Shown one piece after another: positions 49,794 to 58,738 of a stretch of 64,000 nucleotides of DNA. The DNA comes from Roseiarcus sp035656495 (lineage in GTDB: Bacteria; Pseudomonadota; Alphaproteobacteria; Rhizobiales; Beijerinckiaceae), in contig DASRSL010000223.1 in assembly GCA_035656495.1 (NCBI GenBank), positions 3,968 to 67,967 of the forward strand. The letters are read 5' to 3'. How positions within the stretch are numbered: the first letter of the stretch is position 1; every line of letters begins with the position of its first letter. A program made the position numbers and the translations under genes. The notes below the pieces were generated by a model that was given only the letters and a program-made list of their open reading frames with translations, had not been told where the DNA came from and did no database searches.

Positions 49794-52700
49794 TCAGGGC
49801 GCCGACACGGGCGGCGGGGCGCCGGAGGAGGCCGGCGCCGCGCGGCTGAGCGGGGATGCGCCCGACTTGGCGTCCCATCCGCTGGGCGGCGACGGCGCCT
49901 CGTTGGCGGCGGGATCGGGTTTGGCGGCCTTGAATTTGGCGAGGTCGTCCGCCGCCGCTGCCAGCCCGGCCGGGTCCATTTTGGCGGCCACCTCGTCGCG
50001 CTTCTTCGCTGCGTCTGCGTCGCCTTGAGCCGCCGCAAGCGAGAACCACAGCCAAGACTGCCGTAGATCCTGATCGACGCCGAGGCCGCGGGCGTAGAGG
50101 ATGGCGAGATTGAACTCGCTGTCGCGAACTCCCATTTCCGCCGCCTTGCGGAACCACTTCGCGGCCTCGGCGTAATTCGGCGCCTCGCCGACAGGTTCCG
50201 CATAAATAACCGCCAGGTTGTGCGCCGCGCGAGCGTTGCCCGCTTCGGCGGCCTTCGTGTACCACCGTTTGGCGGCGCCGGTGTCGCGCTGGACTCCGAC
50301 GCCCTTGCTGTACAGCGTTCCGAGTCTGAACTGAGCGGGCGCAAGACCCGACGAGGCCGCGCGTTCCAACAAGAGCGCGGCGGTTTGCTCGTCCCGGGGA
50401 ACTCCGCGCCCTTCGAGAAGCCGCTGCGCCAACTCGTACTGCGCTGCCGGCGAACCGGCGATGACGCCGTCACGCAGGAAGGGCGGCAATGCGGCGGCGA
50501 GCGGCGCCGAAAGCTGCGGCTCGGCAGGCGCGGCCGGGGAATTGGCGGTGGCGGCTTGAGGCGCGATCGACGCGGTAGGCGTCGAATCGACGCGCGGCGC
50601 GGCCGGGCCGGTCGCGGGAGCAATGTTGCCCGGGTTGACGAGCGAGGCGCCGCCCAACGCCAATTTATGCCCGTTCAACTCAGACTTCTGCAGGACGGGG
50701 AGGTGCCCTCCGATCAACCTGATGGCCGCCGTGGCCGCAATCGCGAGCGCGGCGGCGAGAAGAACGGAGCGCTTGTGGTTTTCGTACAGCGATTTCGCTC
50801 GTGCAATCCCGGGGGCGGCCGGGGCGTTTTGGGCGGCTCCCTCCGCTAGCGCCGAGTGCGCAGCCCGGCGCGCCGCGGCAATATGGGCCGAAACCGAGGG
50901 GTTCGTTCTGGAGCCGATCTCCCGCATCGGCTCCTGCGCCTCCCGAACGCGCTGCGGCCCGCCGGAGCCAGGCTCGAGCAGAACATCATCCGAAGCAGAT
51001 TGCGAGAGCGCGGAACCGTCTTCGTTCTCCGGCGTCACTGGCTTGAGGGGACGTCGCAAAGCGGACGAATCCGTCGACTCCAGCGCCTCGATCCCGCGGA
51101 TGACGGACGCCGACGGACCGGTTGCGCCTGCCCGAACCGCAGGGGACCGCATCTCGTCTTGATCGTTACTCGGGGGTTCGCCCAAGTGGGCCAATTGTCC
51201 GGTAAGCTTGCGCATCAGACCCTGCATTCCGTCCTGGCCCGAAAGCGCTTCGAGACGGTCGTGGATCTGAGCGATCTGCTCCGCGAGACCGCGCTCGTCG
51301 ATGCGGACCGCGAGGTTTTTTTCCAGGCGCCGCGCGACTTCCTCTGCAATCTGGCCGACGGTTTCGAGATCAAAGCGAAGCCCGGCGCTGAAATCGAGTT
51401 TCGCATCCAACGATTGAAGCCGGCACTCGATTGAACTCAGCCCGGCCGTCGAGTCCGGTTGCGGAAGGCGGTCGAGTTTGTTGAGAATTTCCGCCAACAT
51501 CGGCTCGATCGCGTCAGGGTCTGCTTCCATGTCTTTATGGCCAGTCGCATCGAGCTTGTCGCTGATGTCGCGCATGAGCGCGACCAGTGAATCCGCGCTC
51601 GGATTCCCGAGTTTCACGATGAGCTCTTTCAAGGATGCCTCCAGTGCGCTCGCGTCGATTTGCGGCTCGAGGCGGGCGTCCAGCGACTGACGAACGCCGT
51701 CAATGCGACGCGCCAGGTCTTCCAAGGCGTGCGGGTCCACTGCGTTTTGCGCAGGCTGCGAAATCTCCCGGTCGAGCCGCTCAGCGATGCGCTCGAGGCG
51801 ACGTTCGATCAACATCAGAGCAGTAATTGGCGTGGAGCGCTCAATCTCGCTACGCAGGTCGGCGAGTGATGCGACCATCCGCTCCGATTCGACTTGCGGA
51901 GCAGGGCTCGAGCCGAGCTGCTCGATGCGATCGGCGAGTTCGCCGACTTGGCGTTCCAGGCGTTCGAGAGGCGCGCTGCGCGTGGCTGCCGCGGCAAGGA
52001 GGTCACGCACCTCTTCGGTTTGCTGTTGGATCCGGTCGAAGCTCTCCGCGCTGATCGCGGCTCCGGCCAAGGAGTCGATCTTGCCGGCCAACGCGGCTAT
52101 TTCCCGCTCCAGCCCGGACACAACCTGCTGCAGATCGCGCGACTTCAAGCTCGCGCGCAACTCAGCCGCCATAGCGTCAAGCGGCGCCAGCAGCGATTCC
52201 CGCTCGCCCTCCTGACGGAGCAGGGCGACTCGCTCGGTCAAATCTCGAACTGCGCCTTCCAGCGCGACGACCGCGTTGCGCGGCGCGAGCTCGGTAAGAC
52301 TGCGGTTCATCGCAGCGATCCCTTCCCGCATCGCCGTCAGGTCGCGGGCGCAGGCGCGTTGATCTCCCTCTTGCCAAGGAAGGTCCAAATCTCGTGCCAC
52401 TCCTGGAGCGTCTTCGTGCGGCGCTTTCGGCGCCGTTAGGGCAGAGGCGGCGAGTTCGCCCTCCGCTTCATTCGCGGAATTGGTTGGCTCAGTCGCCTCC
52501 GCGGCAGCCGCAGAGGCCATTTCGTCGATCCGGCTTTCTCCGGCCGCCGACGCGGGTTCCGGCAGAGGTGAGGCTCGGCGCGCTTCCCGCGCTTCTTGCG
52601 CCTGTCGACGGAGCGCAATCTGCGATACTGCGGCCTTCAGATCGAGGCGGCGCTTTTCCGAGTTGGCTTCAAGCGAAGCGTTCGGCGCGTGCGCCATCTG

Positions 52701-53183
52701 ACGCGCCGCCTCAATCCGGCGCGCAATCTCCTGCAACCGCTCGTCCAGCCGCCGGTGCAGGGCCGGTCGCGCAACGGACGCCTGCAAGGGGGACCGCCGT
52801 TCGTCGTCGGTGGAAGATCGTCGATAAGCGTGGGATGGCGTTCCTCGATCGATGCTCTCACACGTTCGTTCCAGCACGCCTGTAACTGTTTCGAACACCC
52901 GCTCCAGGCGCTCCTCGCCGCGCCTTATCCGGCGTTCGATCCGCGTGATCGCCGACTCGAGAAAATCCTCGGCTTCATCAAGCCAGGCATGAGCGGGTTG
53001 CTCGGAAGCGCGCGAGAGAACGTCGTCGCCGCGTTCGTTCAAATCATCTCCGGCGACCCGTCCGACGATGGCCTCGTCGAGCCATTCATCGAGACTTAGA
53101 CCTGCCTGTCGGGCTGCCTCCTTCACCAGACGCCAAGCTTCGGGACGCACGCTCGGTTGTTTCCACGCCGTGCTCTTATTCAT
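49794..53183 (-). CDS. PodJ-like polarity/localization factor with coiled coils and Sel1 repeats
   Basis: The 1129-residue protein starts with a PodJ-type N-terminal motif (VRPEAWRLVKEAARQAGLSL, then DEWLDEAI). It continues with a very long coiled-coil region (about residues 60-690), a single membrane span (about 800-822, HKRSVLLAAALAIAATAAIR), a Pro/Ala linker, and four Sel1-like repeats (about 925-1065). In Caulobacter and Rhizobiales, PodJ localises to a cell pole and recruits division and envelope factors. The C-terminal peptidoglycan-binding domain of full PodJ is absent: the tail is only a disordered 60 residues. Confidence 0.8.
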   Translation of the reverse strand: MNKSTAWKQPSVRPEAWRLVKEAARQAGLSLDEWLDEAIVGRVAGDDLNERGDDVLSRASEQPAHAWLDEAEDFLESAITRIERRIRRGEERLERVFETVTGVLERTCESIDRGTPSHAYRRSSTDDERRSPLQASVARPALHRRLDERLQEIARRIEAARQMAHAPNASLEANSEKRRLDLKAAVSQIALRRQAQEAREARRASPLPEPASAAGESRIDEMASAAAAEATEPTNSANEAEGELAASALTAPKAPHEDAPGVARDLDLPWQEGDQRACARDLTAMREGIAAMNRSLTELAPRNAVVALEGAVRDLTERVALLRQEGERESLLAPLDAMAAELRASLKSRDLQQVVSGLEREIAALAGKIDSLAGAAISAESFDRIQQQTEEVRDLLAAAATRSAPLERLERQVGELADRIEQLGSSPAPQVESERMVASLADLRSEIERSTPITALMLIERRLERIAERLDREISQPAQNAVDPHALEDLARRIDGVRQSLDARLEPQIDASALEASLKELIVKLGNPSADSLVALMRDISDKLDATGHKDMEADPDAIEPMLAEILNKLDRLPQPDSTAGLSSIECRLQSLDAKLDFSAGLRFDLETVGQIAEEVARRLEKNLAVRIDERGLAEQIAQIHDRLEALSGQDGMQGLMRKLTGQLAHLGEPPSNDQDEMRSPAVRAGATGPSASVIRGIEALESTDSSALRRPLKPVTPENEDGSALSQSASDDVLLEPGSGGPQRVREAQEPMREIGSRTNPSVSAHIAAARRAAHSALAEGAAQNAPAAPGIARAKSLYENHKRSVLLAAALAIAATAAIRLIGGHLPVLQKSELNGHKLALGGASLVNPGNIAPATGPAAPRVDSTPTASIAPQAATANSPAAPAEPQLSAPLAAALPPFLRDGVIAGSPAAQYELAQRLLEGRGVPRDEQTAALLLERAASSGLAPAQFRLGTLYSKGVGVQRDTGAAKRWYTKAAEAGNARAAHNLAVIYAEPVGEAPNYAEAAKWFRKAAEMGVRDSEFNLAILYARGLGVDQDLRQSWLWFSLAAAQGDADAAKKRDEVAAKMDPAGLAAAADDLAKFKAAKPDPAANEAPSPPSGWDAKSGASPLSRAAPASSGAPPPVSAP

Positions 53184-53447
53184 GACTTCAATCGTCCTTG
53201 GCGCCTGCGATTCACTGCGCCCGCCATGGCGCCGCGGTCGGAGTTTTTGAGCGGCATGGTGAAGAAACGGTTAAGCCCGCTTTTCGGCGACCCGCCGCGC
53301 CTCGCGCGGGGGGCGGCGAGGTTGTAAATGGACGCAGCGCAACTTTTGGTTGCAAAAGGGCGCCGATGGGCATAGTGGATTCGGATCGCGCAACGACGCG
53401 CGAATCGGCAAGGCGCGAACACTACGGCGCCGACTAAAGGAGATGTC

Positions 53448-53900
53448 ATGAGCCGGATGTCGTCCCTCAACTATGCCAGCAGCCAGGCCTCGGGCGAGGC
53501 CGACAAAGACGGGAAGGCGACGCCCGCGTCGGAGCAGGCGGAATTGACGATCAGCCAGATGTCGCGACAGTTTGGAGTGAGTCTGCGTACTCTGCGGTTC
53601 TATGAGGATCGAGGGCTGATCAAGCCACGGCGCGAAGGCAACGCCCGCTACTATCGGGGGGTCGATCGCGTTCGGATGGAAATGATTCTCCGCGGCAAGA
53701 AGCTCGGATTCACGCTGACAGAGATCAATGACCTTATCGGCGGCAAGGGGGCCAGTGAAACGACCGATCTCGAGGAGCAGCTGCAACCGCAGCAGATCGT
53801 CAACCAGATCAGCCATCTGGAGCGCCAGCGCAGCGAAATCGACAGCGCCATTGAGCGGCTGCGCGAAACGCGTAGCCGCCGGCAGAGCGCCGCCACCTGA
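53448..53900 (+). CDS. MerR-family transcriptional regulator
   Basis: The 150-residue protein has a disordered 30-residue start, then a MerR helix-turn-helix and wing (about residues 33-100: LTISQMSRQFGVSLRTLRFY, then EDRGLIKPRREGNARYY) and a coiled-coil dimerisation helix (about 115-142). No metal-binding cysteines follow, so the ligand is not a metal by the MerR/CueR pattern. AAAGGAG precedes the ATG. It faces cmk tail to tail. Targets cannot be inferred. Confidence 0.92.
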   Translation: MSRMSSLNYASSQASGEADKDGKATPASEQAELTISQMSRQFGVSLRTLRFYEDRGLIKPRREGNARYYRGVDRVRMEMILRGKKLGFTLTEINDLIGGKGASETTDLEEQLQPQQIVNQISHLERQRSEIDSAIERLRETRSRRQSAAT

Positions 53901-53961
53901 GCCGGCGCTTGCCGGGCGGCCGCGGTCGGTTACCCCGCTGTTCCGGGGCGGCGTTGCGTCG

Positions 53962-54591
53962 CTAACGTTCGATCCGCGCGGCTTCGACGATGCGCAAGGC
54001 TTCGGCGACTGCGGTTTCGATTCCCAGATGGGTGGTGTCGAGCCGGTGGGCGTCGCTCGCCGGGCGCAGCGGCGCGATCGCCCGTTCGCTGTCGCGGGCG
54101 TCGCGTTTCAGAATGTCGGCGAGAATGGCCCGGTAATCGGCCTTCTCGCCGCGCTGGGCCAATTCGAGGGCGCGCCTTTGGGCGCGCGCCTCAGCGCTGG
54201 CGGTCACGAAAATCTTCACCTTCGCCTGCGGGCAGACAACCGTGCCGATGTCGCGGCCGTCGAGAACCGCCCCCTCCGGCCGCGCCGCGAAAGCGCGCTG
54301 GGCGTCGAGCAGCGCCTCGCGCACGCCCGGCATCGCGGCGACCACCGACGCCGCCTCCCCCATCTGCCGGCCGCGCAAAACCGTTTCGTCGAAGTCCATC
54401 AGGCCAAGGCCGCGGGCGGCGGCGACGGCCGCCTTCTCGTCGTAGAGATCGCGATCCGCTGCGATGAGCGCCGCAGCCGTCGCACGGTAGAGAAGGCCGG
54501 TGTCGAGATGAGGCAGACCGAAGCAGGCGGCGAGACGCTGGGCGATCGTGCCCTTGCCGGACGCCGCCGGGCCGTCGATGGCGATGATCAT
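53962..54591 (-). CDS. cmk: Cytidylate kinase
   Basis: The 209-residue kinase phosphorylates CMP and dCMP. It has the P-loop IDGPAASGKGTIAQRLA at residues 4-20, the LPHLDTGLLYRATA substrate segment, LDGRDIGTVVCPQAKVKIFV and RDARDSERAIAPLRPA (lid and CMP contacts). ATG 54591 is fixed by family alignment. In many alphaproteobacteria cmk lies in aroA-cmk-rpsA; here both neighbours are different, so the cluster has been broken up. Confidence 0.95.
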   Translation of the reverse strand: MIIAIDGPAASGKGTIAQRLAACFGLPHLDTGLLYRATAAALIAADRDLYDEKAAVAAARGLGLMDFDETVLRGRQMGEAASVVAAMPGVREALLDAQRAFAARPEGAVLDGRDIGTVVCPQAKVKIFVTASAEARAQRRALELAQRGEKADYRAILADILKRDARDSERAIAPLRPASDAHRLDTTHLGIETAVAEALRIVEAARIER

Positions 54592-54745
54592 CCGAGCGCC
54601 CAATCCGTTCAGGCCGATTGTCAAGCGCGCTCTTAGAATCCCGCCGCACTGATGTCGAGACGCCCTTGGCGGCTCCCGGACGTCTCGGCTAGGATGAACA
54701 AAGGCAATGCGTCCGGCGTGCCGCCGGCGATCCGGGAGGCGGCGG

Positions 54746-55960
54746 ATGAAACTGACGGGGGGGCAGACAAGGACCATCGCCGCAGCCTACCTCGGCTGGA
54801 CACTCGACGCGTTCGATTTTTTTGTGCTGACCTTCGTGATCAAGGATATCGCCAAGGAGTTCGGCGTCGGCGTGCCGGCGGTCGCCTACGCCCTGTTCCT
54901 GACCCTGGCCATGCGCTTCGTCGGGGCCTTCATCTTCGGCCGCATCGGCGACAAATGGGGGCGCAGGCCGGCGCTGATGCTCGATATCGCGAGCTATTCG
55001 GTTATCGGCGCGGCCGCGGCCTTTTCCCCCAATCTCACCGTCTTCCTCGTGCTGCGCGCGCTCTTCGGCGTGGCGATGGGGGGCGAGTGGGGGCTCGGCA
55101 GCTCGCTCGCGATGGAGTCGATCCCTCCGCAGGCGCGAGGGATCGTGTCTGGAATCTTGCAATGCGGCTATCCGAGCGGCTTCCTGCTGGCCGCGGTCGC
55201 CTACGGCCTGCTCTATGAACGGAGCTTCGGCGGCTACACGTTCGGCTGGCGGGCGATGTTCCTGCTCAGCATCCTGCCGGCCTTCGTCGTTCTGTTCATC
55301 CGCGCTTCCGTGCCGGAGTCGCCGGCGTTCGAGGCATCGAAGGCGCACGCGAAGCCCGACCTCTGGACGACCCTCAGGGGCAACTGGAAACTGGCCCTCT
55401 ACATGGTCGTGCTCATGATGTGCTTCAACCTGTTCAGCCACGGCACGCAGGACCTCTATCCGACCTTCCTGCAGAAGCAGCATCGGTTCGATCCGGGCAC
55501 GGTGAGCTGGATCACCATCGTCGCCAACCTCGGCGCGATCGCCGGCGGTCTCGGCTTCGGCTACGTCTCGGAAAGGATCGGCCGCGTCAACGCGATCACC
55601 ATCGCCGCGCTGATCGCGCTGCCGACGTTGCCGCTCTGGGCCTATTCGACGACGCCCGTCCTGCTGGCGCTCGGCGCCTTCATCATGCAGATCGCGGTGC
55701 AGGGCGCCTGGGGCGTGGTGCCGGCCCATCTCAACGAATTGTCGCCCGGCGCGGTGCGCGCGACCCTTCCGGCCTTCGTCTACCAGGCCGGCAATTTTCT
55801 CGCCTCCTATAACGGTCCGTTCCAGGCGAGGATCGCCGAGGCCAATGGCGGCGACTACGCCTATGCCCTGGCGGTGGTGGGGGGCGTGGTCGCGATCGCC
55901 ATGCTCGTCATCATCCGTTTCAGCCCGGAGCGCCGCGGCGAACTCTTGACGGCCCACTGA
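54746..55960 (+). CDS. MFS transporter, carboxylate/aromatic-acid type
   Basis: The 404-residue protein has twelve predicted spans and the MFS loop 2-3 signature GRIGDKWGRRPALML (about residues 65-79), plus the GWTLDAFDFFVLTFV start seen in sialic-acid, lactate and aromatic-acid:proton symporters. GGEWGLGSSLAMESIPPQAR near 118 supports that subfamily. It probably imports an organic acid. GGGAGG precedes ATG 54746; longer frames from 54652 are not supported. Confidence 0.9.
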   Translation: MKLTGGQTRTIAAAYLGWTLDAFDFFVLTFVIKDIAKEFGVGVPAVAYALFLTLAMRFVGAFIFGRIGDKWGRRPALMLDIASYSVIGAAAAFSPNLTVFLVLRALFGVAMGGEWGLGSSLAMESIPPQARGIVSGILQCGYPSGFLLAAVAYGLLYERSFGGYTFGWRAMFLLSILPAFVVLFIRASVPESPAFEASKAHAKPDLWTTLRGNWKLALYMVVLMMCFNLFSHGTQDLYPTFLQKQHRFDPGTVSWITIVANLGAIAGGLGFGYVSERIGRVNAITIAALIALPTLPLWAYSTTPVLLALGAFIMQIAVQGAWGVVPAHLNELSPGAVRATLPAFVYQAGNFLASYNGPFQARIAEANGGDYAYALAVVGGVVAIAMLVIIRFSPERRGELLTAH

Positions 55961-55993
55961 AAGGGGCGCTCCCACGCGCAGCGTCATTTCCCT

Positions 55994-56100
55994 CTAACGC
56001 CGGTTTAGCGCCAGTTTAGCGACGGCCGTCAATCTTTTCAGCGGTTTGCGACCCTGTTTAGCGTCGCGCCGCATTTGGCCCTGGCGCGGCGTCTCCATCG
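55994..56100 (-). repeat. Dispersed ~100-bp repeat, copy B, with a 26-codon ORF
   Basis: The homologue of 307-416. Its minus-strand ORF (56074-55994) encodes 26 residues beginning MRRDAKQGRKPLK and ends in TAG right where the two copies stop matching. GTTTAGCG occurs three times within it. Between the copies about half the codon changes are silent and there are no indels. It lies between convergent MFS and ribB genes. Confidence 0.6.
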
Positions 56101-56244
56101 GGGAACGGAGCGCGCTCCGAACCGCTAATACGCTGATATTACTTCGGTTTTCCTTCCTTTTTTTTAGAAAAACTATAATGGTATCAATGACTTGTCGTCT
56201 ATTAAGTCCGACGGGCCAGCCCCAGCCGGATCCGCCGAATCGGG

Positions 56245-57537
56245 CTAGCCGTCGATGGGCTCGACCGAAGCGATCTCGATGCCGAATCCGGACAGTCCGA
56301 CATAGGTGCGCGGATTGTCCGTGCGCAGCCGAATCGACGAGACGCCGAGATCCCGCAGGATCTGCGCCCCAAGTCCAATCTCCCGCCATTGGGAGGCGCG
56401 CGCGCCGTCGGAGCCCTGCGGGTCGGCGCCGCCGAAGTTCGCCGGGACGCCCGCCGACCCATCGCGCAAATAGACGAGCGCGCCGCGCCCCTCGGCCTTG
56501 AAGCGCTGGAGGACCTTCGGAATCGCGCCGCTGCCGAAAATGTCGCTGATGATGTCGCCGCGATGAAGTCTCGCCGGCATGGCTCGCCCATCGCCGATCG
56601 GGCCAAGAACGAAGGCGAAATGCAACACGGGGTCGAACGGTGTGCGATAGGCGTGGCCCTGAAGCTCGCCGATCGGCGTTTCGACCGGAAAGGTCGCGAC
56701 GCGCTCGACCAGCTTTTCGCGCGCCTGCCGGTAGGCGATGAGATCGGCGACCGAAATCCGCTTGAGCTTGCGCCGGTCGGCGAAGGCCTCGATCTGGGGC
56801 CCCACCATCACCGTGCCGTCATCGTTGGCGAGCTCGCAGATCACCGCGACCGGCGGCAAACTGGCGAGCTTGCAGAGATCGACCGCCGCCTCCGTATGAC
56901 CCGAGCGCATCAGGACTCCGCCTTCCTTGGCGACAAGCGGGAACACGTGGCCCGGCCGGACGAAGTCGCTCGCGCCGATGTTGCCGTTGGCGAGGGCCCG
57001 CACCGTGTTGCAGCGTTGCTCGGCCGAGATGCCGGTCGTCATGCCGTGCCTGACGTCCACCGAGACCGTGAACGCGGTGCCGAGCGGCGCGTCGTTCGTC
57101 GCCACCATGGGAGGAAGATGCAACCGGCGCGCGTCGTCGTTGGTCAGAGGCGCGCATACGATGCCGCAACCATAGCGAATAATGAAGGCCATCTTCTCGG
57201 TGGTGCACAGCGAGGCGGCGACGATCATGTCACCTTCGTTTTCGCGGTCGTCATCGTCGGTGACCACGACGATCTCGCCCCGCGCGAAAGCCTCGACGGC
57301 GGCGGTGACCGGCTGATGCATGTCCTGTCCTTTGCGATCTTTCGGCGGGTTGGAGAGGAAGTCGTTCGGCGTGACTGCGCCCTGCGTCTCGGCGACAATC
57401 CGCTGGGCGGTCTCGCGCGATAGCCATGCGCCATCATCGCGGCAGATCAGCGTCACGGCTCCGGGGGAGACCCCGATGCGGCGGGCGAAATCCGCGCGAC
57501 TGATGCCATTGTGTTTGAGCCAATCGCCAAGCTTCAT
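56245..57537 (-). CDS. ribB: 3,4-dihydroxy-2-butanone-4-phosphate synthase (RibB) with N-terminal YdaS-like HTH and degenerate GCHII domain
   Basis: The 430-residue protein has three parts. Residues 1-62 form a YdaS/Cro-like helix-turn-helix (ISRADFARRIGVSPGAVT, ending in GAVTPNDFL). Residues ~75-275 are the RibB domain (VVTDDDDRENEGDMIVAA, HGMTTGISAEQR, RPGHVFPLVAKEGGV), which makes the four-carbon riboflavin precursor. Residues ~285-430 resemble GTP cyclohydrolase II, but the zinc-binding Cys motifs are missing, so that activity is probably lost. ATG 57537 lacks a clear ribosome site; an internal ATG at 57321, after AAAGGA, could make RibB without the HTH. A direct-repeat operator candidate lies upstream. 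Confidence 0.88.
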   Translation of the reverse strand: MKLGDWLKHNGISRADFARRIGVSPGAVTLICRDDGAWLSRETAQRIVAETQGAVTPNDFLSNPPKDRKGQDMHQPVTAAVEAFARGEIVVVTDDDDRENEGDMIVAASLCTTEKMAFIIRYGCGIVCAPLTNDDARRLHLPPMVATNDAPLGTAFTVSVDVRHGMTTGISAEQRCNTVRALANGNIGASDFVRPGHVFPLVAKEGGVLMRSGHTEAAVDLCKLASLPPVAVICELANDDGTVMVGPQIEAFADRRKLKRISVADLIAYRQAREKLVERVATFPVETPIGELQGHAYRTPFDPVLHFAFVLGPIGDGRAMPARLHRGDIISDIFGSGAIPKVLQRFKAEGRGALVYLRDGSAGVPANFGGADPQGSDGARASQWREIGLGAQILRDLGVSSIRLRTDNPRTYVGLSGFGIEIASVEPIDG

Positions 57538-57578
57538 GCGGGGAGCAGTCCGTAGGAGTGCGAGCGACGCCAACGCCC

Positions 57579-57599
57579 GCCTCCCCGGCGCGGGGAGGC
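57579..57599 (-). promoter_or_regulatory. Hairpin in the ribB leader
   Basis: GCCTCCCCG and CGGGGAGGC form a 9-bp stem with a 3-nt loop, about 42 nt upstream of ATG 57537. It may attenuate transcription or occlude translation of the long form. The conserved core of an FMN riboswitch is not present. Confidence 0.4.
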
Positions 57600-57649
57600 C
57601 GGGCGGAAAGACCATCTGCTATCCCGGGACAGGCTTAAGCGCAACTCAA

Positions 57650-57690
57650 GACAATTTTGGACAATATAGCTAAACTCAATGATGGGTCCA
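57650..57690 (-). promoter_or_regulatory. ribB promoter with direct-repeat operator candidate
   Basis: On the minus strand ATTGTC-N4-ATTGTC (57665-57650) is a direct repeat with a 10-bp period just downstream of a -10-like TATATT (57668-57663); TGGACC (57690-57685) lies 16 nt upstream as -35. The region is AT-rich in a GC-rich genome. The HTH domain of the encoded protein is an obvious candidate to bind here. Confidence 0.5.
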
Positions 57691-57696
57691 GGCGCC

Positions 57697-58647
57697 TCAA
57701 GGGCGACAGGACCGGCCAGACGATTGTGGTCGATGAAGTCGCGACCATCGCGGCTTGATTCCGCTCACCGGACGGGCGACGAAGATGCCGGCGAGGATCG
57801 CGAGGCCCCCCAGGGCCTGCACCCAGGTGACCGGCTCGCCGAGCACGAGATAGCCGAATCCGGCCGCGGCGATCGCCTCGAGAAAGATGACGAGCGAGGA
57901 GAAAGCGGCCGGCAGGCGGCCGAGCGCGATCGACAGCAGGCCCTGGCCGCCGCAATGGCTGATCCAGGCCATGGCGAGGAGGGCGGCGACGCCGCGCATC
58001 GTATGCGGCAGCATCGACCTCTCGGCGGCGAAGGCGACGACAAACAGGATCGCGGCGGTGATCAGGGTCGCCTCGAAGGTCAGGCGCGCCGCCGAGGCCG
58101 TCTTCCGCGCGGCCTGGACGGCGAGGAAGTAGAGGCCGAAGAAGACGCCGGTGGCGATGCCGAAGGCGTCGCCGAGCGCGCCGGCCGGCTTGAGCTCGAA
58201 GCTCTGCGCGAGCAGCGCCATCCCGCCGATCAGGCAGAGGCCGAGGCCGACGAGGACCCCGGCGGAGGCTCTCTCGCGAAAGAGAAGCCAGCCGAACAGC
58301 ACGACCCAGATCGGCGCGGTCGTGGCGAAGAAGGTCGCGTTGGCGACGCTCGTATGGACGATGGCGAGGTGCCAGAAGAAGAGATCGCCGGAGAAGGCGA
58401 CGCCGGACAGGACTGCGGCTCGCGAGAACCCCTTCCCGGCCGCCTCCTTCCCGTCGGCGAGGCGCATCCAGGCGTAGAGCAGCGGCAGCGCCAGGGCGAC
58501 GCGCCAGAAGGCGCTGGCGAAGGGCCCGACATCGGCGAGCCGGACGAAGATCGGCGAGGCGCCCATCGCCACCGCCCCCGCGACGAGAGCGGCGAACGGC
58601 GCGAGCGCGCCGCGCGCCGTCGCAGCGGGGTTGGCGAGAGCATGCAA
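57697..58647 (-). CDS. EamA/DMT-family transporter (second copy in window)
   Basis: The 316-residue protein has about ten membrane spans in two EamA halves (roughly residues 18-145 and 155-290), with GASPIFVRLADVGPFASAFW at the start of the first and FLEAIAAAGFGYLVLGEP in the second. It probably exports a metabolite; because it sits just upstream of ribB on the same strand, export or import of a flavin is possible but unproven. Its promoter lies in the short gap before the divergent amidohydrolase gene. Confidence 0.92.
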   Translation of the reverse strand: MHALANPAATARGALAPFAALVAGAVAMGASPIFVRLADVGPFASAFWRVALALPLLYAWMRLADGKEAAGKGFSRAAVLSGVAFSGDLFFWHLAIVHTSVANATFFATTAPIWVVLFGWLLFRERASAGVLVGLGLCLIGGMALLAQSFELKPAGALGDAFGIATGVFFGLYFLAVQAARKTASAARLTFEATLITAAILFVVAFAAERSMLPHTMRGVAALLAMAWISHCGGQGLLSIALGRLPAAFSSLVIFLEAIAAAGFGYLVLGEPVTWVQALGGLAILAGIFVARPVSGIKPRWSRLHRPQSSGRSCRP

Positions 58648-58738
58648 CGGGATTGTCGTCCGGAATGGTGGACTTTGGCTCCGAATCGAGCTTCACCGTC
58701 CATAGTCTCGCCCTACCGGTCGAGCAAGGGGCGCCCAA

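Noticed and set aside
49541..50623. 360-codon minus-strand frame overlapping the PodJ-like gene
   Set aside because: It is an out-of-frame shadow of the Sel1-repeat region on the same strand, extended into the intergenic repeats.
56102..56126. GGAAC-N16-CGCT as an EcfG promoter
   Set aside because: The -10 has a mismatch in the core CGTT and no plus-strand gene follows.
57538..57690. FMN riboswitch upstream of ribB
   Set aside because: A strong hairpin is present but the conserved FMN-aptamer core motifs are not.
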